DNA of 64,000 nt from Bradyrhizobium ottawaense (lineage in GTDB: Bacteria; Pseudomonadota; Alphaproteobacteria; Rhizobiales; Xanthobacteraceae): contig NZ_LT629693.1 of the NCBI RefSeq assembly GCF_900099825.1, forward strand, positions 3,979,001 through 4,043,000, read 5' to 3'. Position 1 is the stretch's first letter. Every line of letters begins with the position of its first letter. The translations under genes and the position numbers were made by a program. Below the pieces are notes generated by a model that saw only the letters and a program-made list of their open reading frames with translations, was not told the DNA's origin and made no database searches. This document shows, in pieces, positions 19,283 through 29,052 of the stretch.

Positions 19283-19373
19283 CGTCATGCCCGGCCTTGT
19301 GCCGGGCATCCACGTCTTTGCAGTCTGATAGCAGCAAAGACGTGGATGGCCGGGACAAGCCCGGCCATGACGG
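19283..19373. repeat. Palindromic repeat with two covarying hairpins
   Basis: A 91-base inverted repeat (GTCATG... to ...CATGAC with long arms ending in CCACGTCTTTG) between two convergent genes. Each arm is also its own 9-bp hairpin: ATGCCCGGC with GCCGGGCAT on the left, ATGGCCGGG with CCCGGCCAT on the right. The arms differ at four positions, and every change keeps pairing inside its own small hairpin. It may serve as a bidirectional transcript end. Confidence 0.8.
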
Positions 19374-19383
19374 AAAGCAACCC

Positions 19384-21078
19384 TCACGCCGTCTTCGCCG
19401 CTTTCAATCCGAGGCGCGCCTCGACCGCGTCGCGCATCAAAAACTTCTGGATCTTGCCGGTGACGGTCATCGGGAATTCGTCGACGAATTCGACGTAGCG
19501 CGGAATCTTGTTGTGGGCGATCTGTCCCTGACAGAAGGCGCGGACCTCGTCTTGTGTCAGCGTCTCGCCGGGGCGGACGCGGACCCAGGCGCAAAGCTCC
19601 TCGCCATAGCGGTCGTCGGCAACGCCAAAAATCTGCACGTCCTGGATCTTGGGGTGGCGAAACAGGAATTCCTCGATCTCGCGCGGGTAGAGGTTCTCGC
19701 CGCCGCGGATCACCATGTCCTTGATGCGGCCGACGATGTTGCAATAGCCTTGCGTGTCGATGATGGCGATGTCGCCGGTGTGCATCCATCCGTTGGCGTC
19801 GAGCACGTCGGCGGTCTTCTCGGCCTCGTCCCAATAGCCCAGCATGATGCTGTAGCCGCGGGTGCAGAGTTCGCCGCGTTCGCCGCGCGGCACCACGCGC
19901 CCTTCGAGATCGACCACCTTGACCTCGACATGCGGATGGATGCGCCCGACGGTCGACACACGCCGCTCCAGCGGATCGTCGGTGGCGCTCTGAAAGCTGA
20001 CCGGCGAGGTTTCGGTCATGCCATAGGCGATGGTGATTTCGCCCATGTTCATCGCGGCATTGACGCGCTTCATCACCTCGACCGGGCAGGGTGCGCCGGC
20101 CATGATGCCGGTGCGCAGCGATTTCAGGTCGAAGCGGGAAAACTCGGGATGATCGAGTTCGGCGATGAACATGGTCGGCACGCCGTAGAGTGCGGTGCAT
20201 TTCTCCCGCTCGATGGTCTGGAGCGTCGCCAGCGGATCAAAGCCCTCACCGGGATAGACCATGGTCGCGCCGAGCGTCACCGAAGCGAGGTTGCCCATCA
20301 CCATGCCGAAGCAGTGATACAGTGGCACCGGAATGCAGATCCGGTCCCGTTCGGTCAGCCGCATCGCGCGGCCGACGAAATAGCCGTTGTTGAGGATGTT
20401 GTGATGCGTCAGCGTCACGCCCTTCGGCGATCCGGTGGTGCCGCTGGTGAACTGGATGTTGACGGGGTCGTCGAACTGCAGCGTGTTCGCCAGCACCGCA
20501 AGCTGCTCGCGGTGCCGCGCGGCGCCCATGCCGGCGACGTCGGCGAATGCGATCGTGCCCGGACATATCGGTCCGCCGATCTGGATCACCGCGCGCAGGT
20601 GCGGCAGCCGCGCCGCCTGCAACTCGCCAGGCTGCGAAGTAGCCAGCTCCGGCAACAGCGTGTTCATCATCTCCATGTAGTTGGAGGTCTTGAACACGGT
20701 CGCGGTGACGATCGCGGCGCAGCCGACCTTGGCGAGCGCGAATTCGAGCTCGCTCAGGCGGTACGCCGGATTGATGGTGACGAGAATGAGCCCGGCTTTC
20801 GCGGCGGCAAACTGCGTCAGCGTCCATTCCGGGCGGTTCAGCGACCAGACGCCGATCCGTGCGCCGCGTTCGAGGCCGAGCGCGAGAAAGCCCGCAGCCA
20901 GCGCATCGACGCGTTCGGCGAATTGCTTCCAGGTCCAGCGGACATCATGACTCGGCGAAACCAGCGCCTCGCGATCGCTCCAGCGCGTCGCGGCCTGATC
21001 GAGCGCGCGCCCGATGGTGTCGCCCAGCAGCGGCGCATCGGCGGTGCCACAGACATAGCTGTCCTGGATTTCGGTCAA
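19384..21078 (-). CDS. AMP-binding acyl-CoA synthetase
   Basis: A 564-residue ANL-superfamily ligase that activates a fatty or related acid to its CoA thioester via an acyl-AMP. The ATP motif [20 protein letters not shown], the A5 motif [11 protein letters not shown]7 GWMHTGDIA, the hinge [16 protein letters not shown] and the catalytic Lys in [12 protein letters not shown] are present. The start is taken as TTG at 21078, with GGAG nine bases before it and the family-like opening MTEIQDSY; no ATG lies near, and the longer frame to 21273 runs through a palindromic repeat. The chain length of the substrate is unknown. Confidence 0.92.
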   Translation of the reverse strand: MTEIQDSYVCGTADAPLLGDTIGRALDQAATRWSDREALVSPSHDVRWTWKQFAERVDALAAGFLALGLERGARIGVWSLNRPEWTLTQFAAAKAGLILVTINPAYRLSELEFALAKVGCAAIVTATVFKTSNYMEMMNTLLPELATSQPGELQAARLPHLRAVIQIGGPICPGTIAFADVAGMGAARHREQLAVLANTLQFDDPVNIQFTSGTTGSPKGVTLTHHNILNNGYFVGRAMRLTERDRICIPVPLYHCFGMVMGNLASVTLGATMVYPGEGFDPLATLQTIEREKCTALYGVPTMFIAELDHPEFSRFDLKSLRTGIMAGAPCPVEVMKRVNAAMNMGEITIAYGMTETSPVSFQSATDDPLERRVSTVGRIHPHVEVKVVDLEGRVVPRGERGELCTRGYSIMLGYWDEAEKTADVLDANGWMHTGDIAIIDTQGYCNIVGRIKDMVIRGGENLYPREIEEFLFRHPKIQDVQIFGVADDRYGEELCAWVRVRPGETLTQDEVRAFCQGQIAHNKIPRYVEFVDEFPMTVTGKIQKFLMRDAVEARLGLKAAKTA

Positions 21079-21200
21079 GTCGGGGTCTCCATGTTCAGGA
21101 GTGACAGACAAAATGTGCCGCAATCTCCGCTGCGCTCCCTCCCCCGCAAGGGGGGAGGGAATGATGACACCGCCCGCGTTCGAGCAGTGAGCTAAAGCGC
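21079..21200. other. Gap with a short GC-rich palindrome
   Basis: This short gap carries the inverted repeat TCCCTCCCCC-GCAA-GGGGGGAGGGA at about 21136-21161. It is a typical small stem-loop repeat and may end the transcript of the serine hydrolase or be a leader element of the synthetase gene. No gene is seen. Confidence 0.5.
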
Positions 21201-22388
21201 CTACGCCGCTTTCTGTGCCGCATCCAGCCCGGCATAGACGCCGTGCTCGAAGCCGGCAAAGGCTTCCAGGCACTTCCTGTCGGCGAACGGCAACAACTGC
21301 ATCAGGATCACGCCGGCGACGTTACGTGCCGGATCGATCCAGAAATAGGTGTTGGCGAGGCCGGCCCAGGCGAGGCTGCCGGCGCTGCGGCCTTCCGGGG
21401 TCTTGGCGGTGTTGATCAGGAAGCTGAGCCCCCATTTCTTGACGATGTCGGGATAGAGATCGACGTCGTTGGTGGCCCAGCCGATCGCCGTCGTCATCTT
21501 GCCCATGGTGAGATCGCCGATGTTGTTCTGGCCCATCAGCGCCACCGTCTCGGGCTTCAGCAGCTGGTGGCCGTTGCCGCGGCCCTTGTTGAGGATCATC
21601 TGGGTGAACTTGATGTAATCGCCCGCGGTGCCGTAAAGCCCGCCGCCACCCATGTGAAATTCCGGCGCCTGTTCGAGTTCGAACGGGATCGCCGCCAGCG
21701 TGCCGTCCTCGCCGCGCGCATGCATGCCGACCAGCCGCTTGCGCATGGCGTCGCTGATCTTGAATCCGGTATCGGTCATGCCGAGCGGCTTGAAGATGTG
21801 GTCGCGCAGGTAAGCATCGAGCCGATTGCCGCTAATGGCTTCCACCGCCTTGCCGACGAAATCGATGTTGGTGCCGTATTCCCAGCGGGTGCCGGGATCG
21901 GTCATCAGCGGCGTCTTCAGCGCCGCGTTCTGGCAGGTGGTGATCCCGGGCGTGCCGGTCTTCTCCAGATACTGCACCATGTCGCCGTTCCACATGTCGT
22001 AGGCGAAGCCGGCGGTGTGGGTCATCAGGTGACGCAGCGTGATCGGCTTCTTCGCCGGCCGCAGTTTCGGCTCGCCCTTGGCGTCGAAACCTTCGAGCAC
22101 CTGCGGGCTGGCGAGATCCGGCAGCACCTTGCCAATCGGTTCATCGAGCGACAGCTTGCCGTGCTCGACGAGCTGCATGCCGGCTGCCGTGGTGATGGCC
22201 TTGGTCATCGAGGCGATCCAGAACACGCTGTCCGCGGTCATCGGATCGTCCTTCGACAGGTCGCGTTTGCCGAACGCGCCCTGATAGATCACCTCATTGC
22301 CGGTCGCAGCGATCGCGACCACGCCGGGAATTTCCTTGGCCTCGCATTTCTGACGCAGAATCTGATCGATCTGGGCTTTGCTTTGCAT
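21201..22388 (-). CDS. Serine hydrolase, beta-lactamase/class C-like
   Basis: A 395-residue protein of the beta-lactamase/penicillin-binding-protein-like esterase family. The nucleophile motif SxxK is in [16 protein letters not shown] (about residue 60), a Tyr motif in WEYGTN, and [14 protein letters not shown] later. There is no clear signal peptide, unlike true AmpC enzymes, so a cytoplasmic esterase or transesterase role is likelier than antibiotic hydrolysis. A strong GGAGGTGACC sequence precedes its ATG. It may be co-transcribed with the acyl-CoA synthetase downstream. Confidence 0.9.
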   Translation of the reverse strand: MQSKAQIDQILRQKCEAKEIPGVVAIAATGNEVIYQGAFGKRDLSKDDPMTADSVFWIASMTKAITTAAGMQLVEHGKLSLDEPIGKVLPDLASPQVLEGFDAKGEPKLRPAKKPITLRHLMTHTAGFAYDMWNGDMVQYLEKTGTPGITTCQNAALKTPLMTDPGTRWEYGTNIDFVGKAVEAISGNRLDAYLRDHIFKPLGMTDTGFKISDAMRKRLVGMHARGEDGTLAAIPFELEQAPEFHMGGGGLYGTAGDYIKFTQMILNKGRGNGHQLLKPETVALMGQNNIGDLTMGKMTTAIGWATNDVDLYPDIVKKWGLSFLINTAKTPEGRSAGSLAWAGLANTYFWIDPARNVAGVILMQLLPFADRKCLEAFAGFEHGVYAGLDAAQKAA

Positions 22389-22742
22389 GGGTCACCTCCC
22401 TGTTTATTTTATGGAGCGGGAGCGATCTTCCTCCCGGCGACTTGTTCCCGCAAGAACAGACAAACTCCCGCCGGCGCTATCGCGATCTCGTGATGGGCTG
22501 ACGGCGTGGGCCGGGGTGTGGGCATTGGCGGAGACACAAAACTGCAACACTTCATCACAATTTGCGGTGGACGAAATGCAAATCCGGTGACCGCTTGGGG
22601 CATCCACGGTAACGTGATCCCGGAATTATTTCCGGTACCGATTTTTTACAGTAAGATATTCAGATTCCAGCGGAAATGGTGCTTCTGGTCTGAATGATTT
22701 GATGAAAAAGCTAGTGGCTGCTGCTATTGCGAGGGTTCCGCG
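22389..22742. other. Divergent promoter region with a small hairpin
   Basis: 354 bases between two divergent genes. It becomes AT-rich toward the right. A 6-bp perfect hairpin (CCGGAA-TTAT-TTCCGG, 22620-22635) followed by ATTTTTTAC (22641-22649) resembles a weak terminator on the plus strand, but no upstream plus-strand gene is seen. A small RNA is possible and unproven. Confidence 0.4.
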
Positions 22743-23063
22743 ATGATCTCGACCTGGAGTGAATGGAAGCGATATCCCCGGGCCGGGCGCGGCGACAATA
22801 TCGAGGCACCGATCACCCCCGGGCTCTATGAAGTGCGCATTGCCTCCACCGGCGCGCTGCATTCGTTCGAGGCGGTCGACAACGTGGCCCAGGCGCTGGC
22901 GCAACTGCCGGTCGGTTCGAAATCCTGGTTCGGCCGCCGCGAAACCTCGTCATTGCCCGATCTCGAATACCGGACGTGTGCGACCTCCTCGAAGTCCGAC
23001 GCCAAGGCCGCCGCCGAACGCATGATCGGCCGCCGCGAAACCTACATGAACGGCGCGGCTTGA
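22743..23063 (+). CDS. Small conserved-looking hypothetical protein
   Basis: A 106-residue soluble protein with a good ribosome-binding site (GAGGG, nine bases before the ATG). The segment PITPGLYEVRIASTGALHSF, then VDNVAQALAQLP, resembles the first strands of a GIY-YIG-like fold (GLYEVR in place of GIYxI), but no nuclease residues follow, so it is not a working GIY-YIG enzyme. The C-terminus YRTCATSSKSDAKAAAERMIGRR is basic and helical. Composition and codon use look coding. Function unknown. Confidence 0.65.
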   Translation: MISTWSEWKRYPRAGRGDNIEAPITPGLYEVRIASTGALHSFEAVDNVAQALAQLPVGSKSWFGRRETSSLPDLEYRTCATSSKSDAKAAAERMIGRRETYMNGAA

Positions 23064-23084
23064 GAGACGCGCTGTAGCAACGCC

Positions 23085-23158
23085 GTCATTCCGGGGCGCG
23101 AAGCGAACCCGGAATCTCGAGATTCCGGGTTCTATGCTGCGCATAGCCCCGGAATGAC
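23085..23158. repeat. Palindromic repeat, family B, copy 1
   Basis: Bounded by GTCATTCCGGGG and its exact inverse CCCCGGAATGAC. Inside lies a perfect 26-base palindrome (23106-23131) centred on CTCGAG and built of AACCCGGAATCTC and its complement. A related copy is at 58193-58272. The palindrome core contains two GANTC sequences, the recognition site of the alphaproteobacterial CcrM methylase. Confidence 0.85.
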
Positions 23159-23288
23159 AAACAACGACCAAGCCCTCAAAATTGCTTGAAGCAGCCCCGC
23201 TTCCGCGGCCGATGCATTGCGTCCGGTTTCGGCCTATACTCGGATCAATATCCAGAAAAATCCCGATAATAATCCGAGGAGTAACGCC

Positions 23289-24785
23289 ATGAACCCGCCC
23301 GTCGCCGCACGTGCTTCGCACGCCAAAACCCCTTCGCTGCACGACCGCCTGAAGGATCCGTCGCTGCTGCGCGACCGCTGCTATATCGACGGCGCCTGGG
23401 TCGGCACGCCGGCCAAGGCCGTGACCAATCCGGTCAATGGCGTGGAACTGGCAAAAATCCCGGTCATGAGCACGGCGGAAGCGACGCAAGCGGTAGAAGC
23501 CGCCGAGCGCGCGTTCCCGGCCTGGGCCAAGCTCACGGCCAAGCAGCGCTCCAACATCCTGCGCAAATGGTTCGACCTCATCATCGCCAACCGCGAGGAT
23601 CTCGCGCTGATCCTCACCTCGGAGCAGGGCAAGCCGCTGGCGGAAGCGCTCGGCGAAGTCGATATCGGCGGCGCCTATGTCGAGTTCTTCGCCGAGGAGG
23701 CGCGGCGGGTCTACGGCGAAACCATCCCGACCCAGCGCGCCGATGCGCGGCTGCTCGCGATCAAGCAGCCGATCGGCGTCTGCGGCGCGATCACGCCGTG
23801 GAATTTCCCCTGCTCGATGATCACGCGAAAAGTTTCGCCGGCGCTGGCGGCCGGCTGCACCGTGGTGCTCAAGCCCGCCAACGAGACCCCGCTGACCGCG
23901 CTGGCGCTGGTGGCGCTGGCTGAGAAGGCCGGCGTGCCGAAGGGCGTGTTCAATATCCTCACCGGCAATTCGTCGGCGATAGGCAAGGTCTTGTGCGAGC
24001 ATCCCGCGGTGCGCTTCGTCGGCTTCACCGGATCGACCGAGGTCGGCAAGATCCTCTACCAGCAGGCCGCCGTCGGCGTGAAGAAGCTCGGCCTCGAACT
24101 CGGCGGCAACGCGCCGTTCGTGGTGTTCGATGACGCCGATATCGACGCCGCCGTCGAAGGCGCCATGGTTTCGAAGTATCGCAACATGGGCCAGACCTGC
24201 GTCTGCGCCAACCGCCTCTATGCGCAGGACAAGATCTACGATCAGTTCGTCGAAAAGCTCGCCGCGAAAGTTGCAGCGATGAAGATCGGCGACGGCACCG
24301 AGCAAGGCGTGACGCAGGGCCCGCTGATCAACATGGAAGCGATCGACAAGGTCGAGAAGCACATTGCGGACGCGGTCAAGGGCGGCGCCAAGATCGTCAC
24401 CGGCGGCAAGCGCCATGCGCTCGGCGGCAGCTTCTTCGAGCCGACCGTGCTTTCCAACGTCAGCCCGAACGCGCTGGTCGCGCATGAGGAAACATTTGGT
24501 CCGCTGGCGCCGGTGTTCCGCTTCAAGGACGAGGCCGAGGTGATTGCGATGTGCAACAACTCGCCGTTCGGCCTCGCGTCCTACTTCTATTCCCGCGACC
24601 TCGGCCGCGTCTGGCGCGTCGCCGAAGCGCTGGAGTCGGGCATGGTCGGCGTCAACACCGGCCTCATCACCACCGAAGTCGCCCCGTTCGGCGGCGTCAA
24701 GGAGTCAGGCCTCGGCCGCGAAGGCTCGCATCACGGCATGGAAGAATATGTCGAGATCAAATACGTGATGATGGCGGGGATTTAG
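23289..24785 (+). CDS. gabD: NAD(P)-dependent succinate-semialdehyde dehydrogenase
   Basis: Oxidises succinate semialdehyde to succinate in 4-aminobutyrate breakdown. The 498 residues show the aldehyde dehydrogenase superfamily residues: Glu in LELGGNAPFVVFDDAD, the catalytic Cys in NMGQTCVCANRLY, FTGSTEVGK in the cofactor site and EETFGPLAPVF. The pattern QTCVCANR is typical of GabD-type enzymes. The ATG at 23289 is preceded by CCGAGGAG; the frame is open to 23217. No gabT neighbour is present, so the exact semialdehyde is inferred. Confidence 0.92.
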   Translation: MNPPVAARASHAKTPSLHDRLKDPSLLRDRCYIDGAWVGTPAKAVTNPVNGVELAKIPVMSTAEATQAVEAAERAFPAWAKLTAKQRSNILRKWFDLIIANREDLALILTSEQGKPLAEALGEVDIGGAYVEFFAEEARRVYGETIPTQRADARLLAIKQPIGVCGAITPWNFPCSMITRKVSPALAAGCTVVLKPANETPLTALALVALAEKAGVPKGVFNILTGNSSAIGKVLCEHPAVRFVGFTGSTEVGKILYQQAAVGVKKLGLELGGNAPFVVFDDADIDAAVEGAMVSKYRNMGQTCVCANRLYAQDKIYDQFVEKLAAKVAAMKIGDGTEQGVTQGPLINMEAIDKVEKHIADAVKGGAKIVTGGKRHALGGSFFEPTVLSNVSPNALVAHEETFGPLAPVFRFKDEAEVIAMCNNSPFGLASYFYSRDLGRVWRVAEALESGMVGVNTGLITTEVAPFGGVKESGLGREGSHHGMEEYVEIKYVMMAGI

Positions 24786-24823
24786 TTTACTTCTCCCTCT
24801 CCCCGCAAGCGGGGCGAGGTCGG

Positions 24824-25858
24824 TTAAGCCAAACTCTCCATAAACACCTTCAACCTCGGCGCCCACTTGTGGGCGTCGAGCCCCGACGCCGAATGACCAA
24901 GTTCGCTGTCGAGCAGGAAATAGTCCGCATCGACGCCGGCCGCTTTCAATCCCTGCATCACGCCGGGCGCGATGTCGGGCGGGAACAGTTTGTCGGTCCG
25001 CGACAGGACGAATAGCACCTTCGCCTTGATCCGCGAGAGCTGCGCCGTCACGTCGAAGCCGCGCAGCGCCTTCGCCAGAATGATCAGCGAATTGGCGTCA
25101 AAACCTTTTGCCCATCGCGCTGCCTCGTCGCGGATCGCGGCTTCGATCTCAACCGGATCGGACATCGTGGCTTTGAGGCGGTCCTCGATCCCATAGGTCT
25201 TCAGCGTCGCCATTCGGATCTCCGTCATGGTCTCCGCAACGCCGCCGCGGTCGTAGTAATCGCCGCCGTTCCAGTTCGGATCCTTCGACAAGGCCCCGAG
25301 CAGCCGCGCGACATTGCCCTCGGAGCGCTCGCGCGGCACCAGCGGCGAGGTGACCACCGGCGCGATGCCCTTCATCATGTCCGGGTAATTCACCGCCCAC
25401 TGGAACGCCTGGAAGCCGCCATAGGACGGGCCGACGATCGCGAACAGTTTTGCGATCCCGAGCTGGTCGATCAATAGCCGCTGCGTGCCGACGATGTCGC
25501 TGAGCGTGATATCGGGGAACCGCGGCCCGTAAGGCTTGCCGGTGGCGGGATCGATGCTGGCCGCATTGGTCGAGCCATAGGACGATCCCAGCATGTTCGG
25601 GCAGATCGCGAACAAGCTGACGGTATCGACCGCCTTGCCGGGGCCGACGATCTCGTTCCAGCTGCCTTCGCCGGTCGAGCCGCCGGGATCGATCATTTGC
25701 GGGCCCGAAGTGTTGCCATGCGTCACCAGCACGGCGTTGCCGCGGTCGGCGGCGAGCGTGCCCAAGGTCCGGTAGGCAATCGTCACCTCTGGAAGCACGA
25801 CGCCGCTCTGCAGGCGGAAGTCGCTGATAGCGAACGTCTTCAGATCGGTATCGACCAT
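24824..25858 (-). CDS. Alpha/beta hydrolase, homoserine O-acetyltransferase-like
   Basis: A 344-residue protein of the MetX-like alpha/beta hydrolase family. The nucleophile elbow is GPSYGGFQAFQWAVNYP, preceded by VTHGNTSGPQMID and DTVSLFAICPNMLGSSYGS; the acid and His are in DKLFPPDIA and LGHSASGLDAHKW. True MetX has GGSMGGMQALEW and other signatures, so this is more likely a paralogue of unknown substrate (relatives include hydrolases and acyltransferases). The start is ATG at 25858 (MVDTDLKTF). No SAM-II-like riboswitch was recognised upstream. Confidence 0.85.
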   Translation of the reverse strand: MVDTDLKTFAISDFRLQSGVVLPEVTIAYRTLGTLAADRGNAVLVTHGNTSGPQMIDPGGSTGEGSWNEIVGPGKAVDTVSLFAICPNMLGSSYGSTNAASIDPATGKPYGPRFPDITLSDIVGTQRLLIDQLGIAKLFAIVGPSYGGFQAFQWAVNYPDMMKGIAPVVTSPLVPRERSEGNVARLLGALSKDPNWNGGDYYDRGGVAETMTEIRMATLKTYGIEDRLKATMSDPVEIEAAIRDEAARWAKGFDANSLIILAKALRGFDVTAQLSRIKAKVLFVLSRTDKLFPPDIAPGVMQGLKAAGVDADYFLLDSELGHSASGLDAHKWAPRLKVFMESLA

Positions 25859-25933
25859 GTTCTCGAATCCTGTGAAGGAGATATCAGAGCATGCCGGCAT
25901 CGATACGCAAAGCCCCGGCGGCCACCTGTCACG

Positions 25934-28132
25934 CTACCGCCGCAGCACCGCGATGGTGCGATTGGCGAACGTCAGCCGCTCCGCCATCACGGCGACGAAA
26001 TAGGTCAGAAGTTTCTGCGCCAGCGCCGGGTCGTCTTCCTTGATGGCTTCGAACTGATGGGCGTTCAGCGCGTAGAGTACGCTGGCCACTTCGGCCTGGA
26101 TCGTTGCACTTCGCGGCACATGCGCAATCAGGCCCATCTCGCCGATCGTGGTGTAGCGGCCAAGGCTGCGCACCCGTGTGGTGGCGCCCAGTGATGCCGG
26201 GATCATGATGCCGACCCGCCCGTCGAGAATGAAATACATGGAATCGGCGGCGTCGCCGGCATTGACGATGATCTCGCCGGTGTCGACCTCGATGCGCTGA
26301 CAATGGTGGATCAACGTCGTCGCGTCTTCGTCGCTGCCGAGAATCTGGGTGAACCAGTCGCGTAAGCTGGCTTCTTCCTGCTCGAGGCCCTGATGTTCAC
26401 TGATGATCTCGTTCTCGCACCGTTCCAGCGCATGATCGAGCTCGGGTACGATGCTGACGTCGCCGGAAATGAAGCCGCTCGACCGCAGCGCCTTTTCGGC
26501 GGCCGGGGCCAGATGCACCAGCAGCAGCTTGACGTCGCGGTCGTCGGCACTGCGCTTGATCTGGGCGAAGCTGTAAGCCGCGGACGAATCGATGCCGGTG
26601 ACGAGCTTGAAGTCGAACACCAGATAGCGGCATTCGGGATGCCGCTGCAGCATCGCCTTGACGTATTGATAGAGCCGGTTGGCCGAACCGAAGAACAGAT
26701 AGCTTTGCAGATTAAGGCCCTGGATCTTGCCGCCATACTCGGTCAGAAGCGCCTGGTCATCGCGGGAGCGATCCAGCGAACTGCGATACTCCTCGCCGTT
26801 GAAGCTGAACTTGATCGACTCGATTCGCGCCGCGCTGAGCGCAAACGTCGCGCAGCCGATCACGACGCCGATCAGGATGCCGGAAACGAAGCCCCATTTT
26901 GCGATAATGACGATGATCGCCAGCAGCGACAGATATTCCGCGATCGATAGCCGGCGTCGCGATTCGACGATCCATTTGTGCAATTGGTCGGCGCCGAGAT
27001 AGATCAGGAGGCCGCCGAGCACGAATTTCGGCATGTAACCGAGCAGCATCGGCGCCGCCGCGAGCATCAGCGCGGAAACCGCCGCGACCGTCAGGCCGCT
27101 CAACCGGCCGATGCCGCCGGCATTGAAGCTGAGGATCGAGCGGCTGACCGAGACGCAGCCGGCATAGCCTCCCAGCGCGCCGGCCAGGATATTGGCGAGG
27201 CCGGCGACGTTCAGCTCCTGCTCGAGATTGGCCTCGCGCTGCGCCGCCACTTCGATCCCGGCGGTATTGAACAGCGTGCTGGTTGCCGTCACGAAAATGA
27301 CCGCGACCAGGTCGCCCGAGAGATCCGGAAGCAGGTGCCACGGATAGTCTTCGATCGCGGCGGGATGCCATGGCAGCATGAAGGTGATCGACGGCGGCGG
27401 CTGAAAGGTCCAGCCCACCGCCTGGGCCTCGGTGGGTGAAATGCCGGCCAGCCAGAATGCAAGGTGGGCCGCGATCACGCCGCCGACCAGGATGACCGGC
27501 AAACCAAACGGAGTGCGCGAACGGTGCCAGGTCATATACAACACCAGCGCCATCACGCAGGCCGCGCCCAGCTCCGACAAGGTCGTCGGATTGGCAAATT
27601 GGCCGAGCGTGGCGAATTGCAGGCGATGTCCGGTGATCACCCTGATTGCACCGAGAACGATCAGCAGGCCGGTGGCGCCGAGAAAGCCGCCGACCACGGG
27701 ATAGGGCACATAGCGGATGGCGCGGCCCATGCGCGTGATGCCGAAGCCGCAGAGCACGATACCGGTCACGACCGTCGAAAGACCGAGCGTGATCAGCACC
27801 GGCACCAGCAGTGGCGCCGAGGGATCGGCGGCCGTCATTCGCTCGACCAGCGACGAGGTCAGGATCGCAGATACCGCTGCGGTAGAGCTTTCCGGCCCGG
27901 CGATCGCGAATGGCAGGGAACTGCCGAGCGCCACCACGGTGGCGAGCACGGCCGACGCGATGAAGGTCGAGGCCACGCCGTAGGAAAGATAGGGCGAAAG
28001 CGGACCCGCAAAGATCAGCAGCGCGTAGGACAGGCCGAAGGTGATGGTCAGGACGCTGGCGGCGGCGCCGCCGAGGACGTCGTTAAGCGCGCCGCGTACG
28101 CCCGGATTGAATCTACTGGATCGACTGATCAC
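25934..28132 (-). CDS. SulP anion transporter fused to STAS and cyclic-nucleotide-binding domains
   Basis: A roughly 732-residue membrane protein. The first 400 or so residues are a SulP/SLC26 transporter (many hydrophobic segments; FGLSYALLIFAGPLSPYLS, IAGPESSTAAVSAI, GGYAGCVSVSRSIL). A cytosolic STAS domain follows (about 440-560; YLVFDFKLVTGIDSSAAYSF with the Asp-Ser-Ser loop), then a cyclic-nucleotide-binding domain (about 610-720; VDTGEIIVNAGDAADSMYFI, LGRYTTIGEMGLI, RSATIQAEVASVLYAL). The transported anion is not evident. The start is uncertain: GTG at 28132 (used) or TTG at 28150. Confidence 0.9.
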   Translation of the reverse strand: MISRSSRFNPGVRGALNDVLGGAAASVLTITFGLSYALLIFAGPLSPYLSYGVASTFIASAVLATVVALGSSLPFAIAGPESSTAAVSAILTSSLVERMTAADPSAPLLVPVLITLGLSTVVTGIVLCGFGITRMGRAIRYVPYPVVGGFLGATGLLIVLGAIRVITGHRLQFATLGQFANPTTLSELGAACVMALVLYMTWHRSRTPFGLPVILVGGVIAAHLAFWLAGISPTEAQAVGWTFQPPPSITFMLPWHPAAIEDYPWHLLPDLSGDLVAVIFVTATSTLFNTAGIEVAAQREANLEQELNVAGLANILAGALGGYAGCVSVSRSILSFNAGGIGRLSGLTVAAVSALMLAAAPMLLGYMPKFVLGGLLIYLGADQLHKWIVESRRRLSIAEYLSLLAIIVIIAKWGFVSGILIGVVIGCATFALSAARIESIKFSFNGEEYRSSLDRSRDDQALLTEYGGKIQGLNLQSYLFFGSANRLYQYVKAMLQRHPECRYLVFDFKLVTGIDSSAAYSFAQIKRSADDRDVKLLLVHLAPAAEKALRSSGFISGDVSIVPELDHALERCENEIISEHQGLEQEEASLRDWFTQILGSDEDATTLIHHCQRIEVDTGEIIVNAGDAADSMYFILDGRVGIMIPASLGATTRVRSLGRYTTIGEMGLIAHVPRSATIQAEVASVLYALNAHQFEAIKEDDPALAQKLLTYFVAVMAERLTFANRTIAVLRR

Positions 28133-28239
28133 GCCCGCGCCTGCCCCCAAACGTCAGCCCCAGTGGTAGCCGAGGGTAGCGCACTGCGCCAACAACATTT
28201 TTATGACAGCTTGTGACCGGTATGAACGGTACACTGGCG

Positions 28240-29052
28240 TCAGCCGTTGCCGACGTCCCCGCCGCCGCCGAACGCGCCATGCCTGCCAATCCCGGAGGTA
28301 AATCGCGCCGCGCCCGACAGCGTCTCGCCCGAAGCGATCACCTCGAGGCCGCCGCGCATCTCGTTGGCGATGGCGTCTTCCTCCCCGAGATCCCACTGTC
28401 GCAGCGCCGACAACCGGTCGGCGCGCATGCAGGTCTGCGGGAAGCGCGCGATGTCCTTTGCCAGTTGAACCGCCTGCGTGCGGCTCTCGCCTTTCGCCAC
28501 CAGGCGATTGGCAAGCCCCATGCGCAACGCTTCCGGTCCGCCGACCGGGCGTCCGGTCAGGATCAGGTCCATCGCCTGGGAATGGCCGATCAGCCGCGGC
28601 AGCCGGACGGTGCCGAGATCGATCAGCGGCACGCCGAAGCGCCGGCAGAACACACCGAAGGTGGCGTCCTCGGCGACCACGCGCATGTCGGCCCACAGCG
28701 CCAGCTCCATGCCGCCGGCTACCGCAAAGCCTTCGATCGCTGCGATCACCGGTTTCGACAGCCGCAGCCGGCTCGGCCCCATCGGCGCAATGCTGTCGTG
28801 GCCGCCGATCTCGCGCTTCTTGTTGGGATCGTCCGCCGCCACCGCCTTGAGGTCGGCGCCGGCGCAGAAAGTGCCGCCGGTGCCGGTGAACACCGCGACC
28901 GAGGCCGTTTCGTCGGCATCGAAGGCCAGAAAAATATCGTACAGCTTTCGCGCGGTCGCGCCGTCAACGGCGTTGCGGCAATGCGGACGGTTGATGGATA
29001 CGATGGTCACGGGGCCATCGCGTTCGACCAGCACGGCGTCGGGCTCGTTCAT
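28240..29052 (-). CDS. Enoyl-CoA hydratase/isomerase (crotonase) family protein
   Basis: A 270-residue crotonase-fold enzyme: oxyanion-hole segments TGTGGTFCAGADLKAVA and AIEGFAVAGGMELALWADMRV, with FGVFCRRFGVPLIDLGTVRL next. The two Glu residues of classical hydratases are not both evident; Cys-Arg-Arg-Phe-Gly in the second active-site loop points to a family variant whose reaction may differ (hydratase, isomerase or related). It lies upstream of the SulP gene on the same strand with about 90 bases between, with no obvious common pathway. Confidence 0.9.
   Translation of the reverse strand: MNEPDAVLVERDGPVTIVSINRPHCRNAVDGATARKLYDIFLAFDADETASVAVFTGTGGTFCAGADLKAVAADDPNKKREIGGHDSIAPMGPSRLRLSKPVIAAIEGFAVAGGMELALWADMRVVAEDATFGVFCRRFGVPLIDLGTVRLPRLIGHSQAMDLILTGRPVGGPEALRMGLANRLVAKGESRTQAVQLAKDIARFPQTCMRADRLSALRQWDLGEEDAIANEMRGGLEVIASGETLSGAARFTSGIGRHGAFGGGGDVGNG

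Noticed and set aside
19249..21195. Plus-strand frame of 648 codons
   Set aside because: It is antisense to the acyl-CoA synthetase gene, which has all ANL motifs. The frame has no known domain.
22743..23063. Functional GIY-YIG nuclease call for the 106-residue protein
   Set aside because: Only the first strand resembles the fold (GLYEVR); the YIG strand and the catalytic Arg and Glu are not found.
25859..25933. SAM-II riboswitch upstream of the MetX-like gene
   Set aside because: The gap is only about 75 bases and no pseudoknot-like pattern was recognised; the protein also differs from true MetX.
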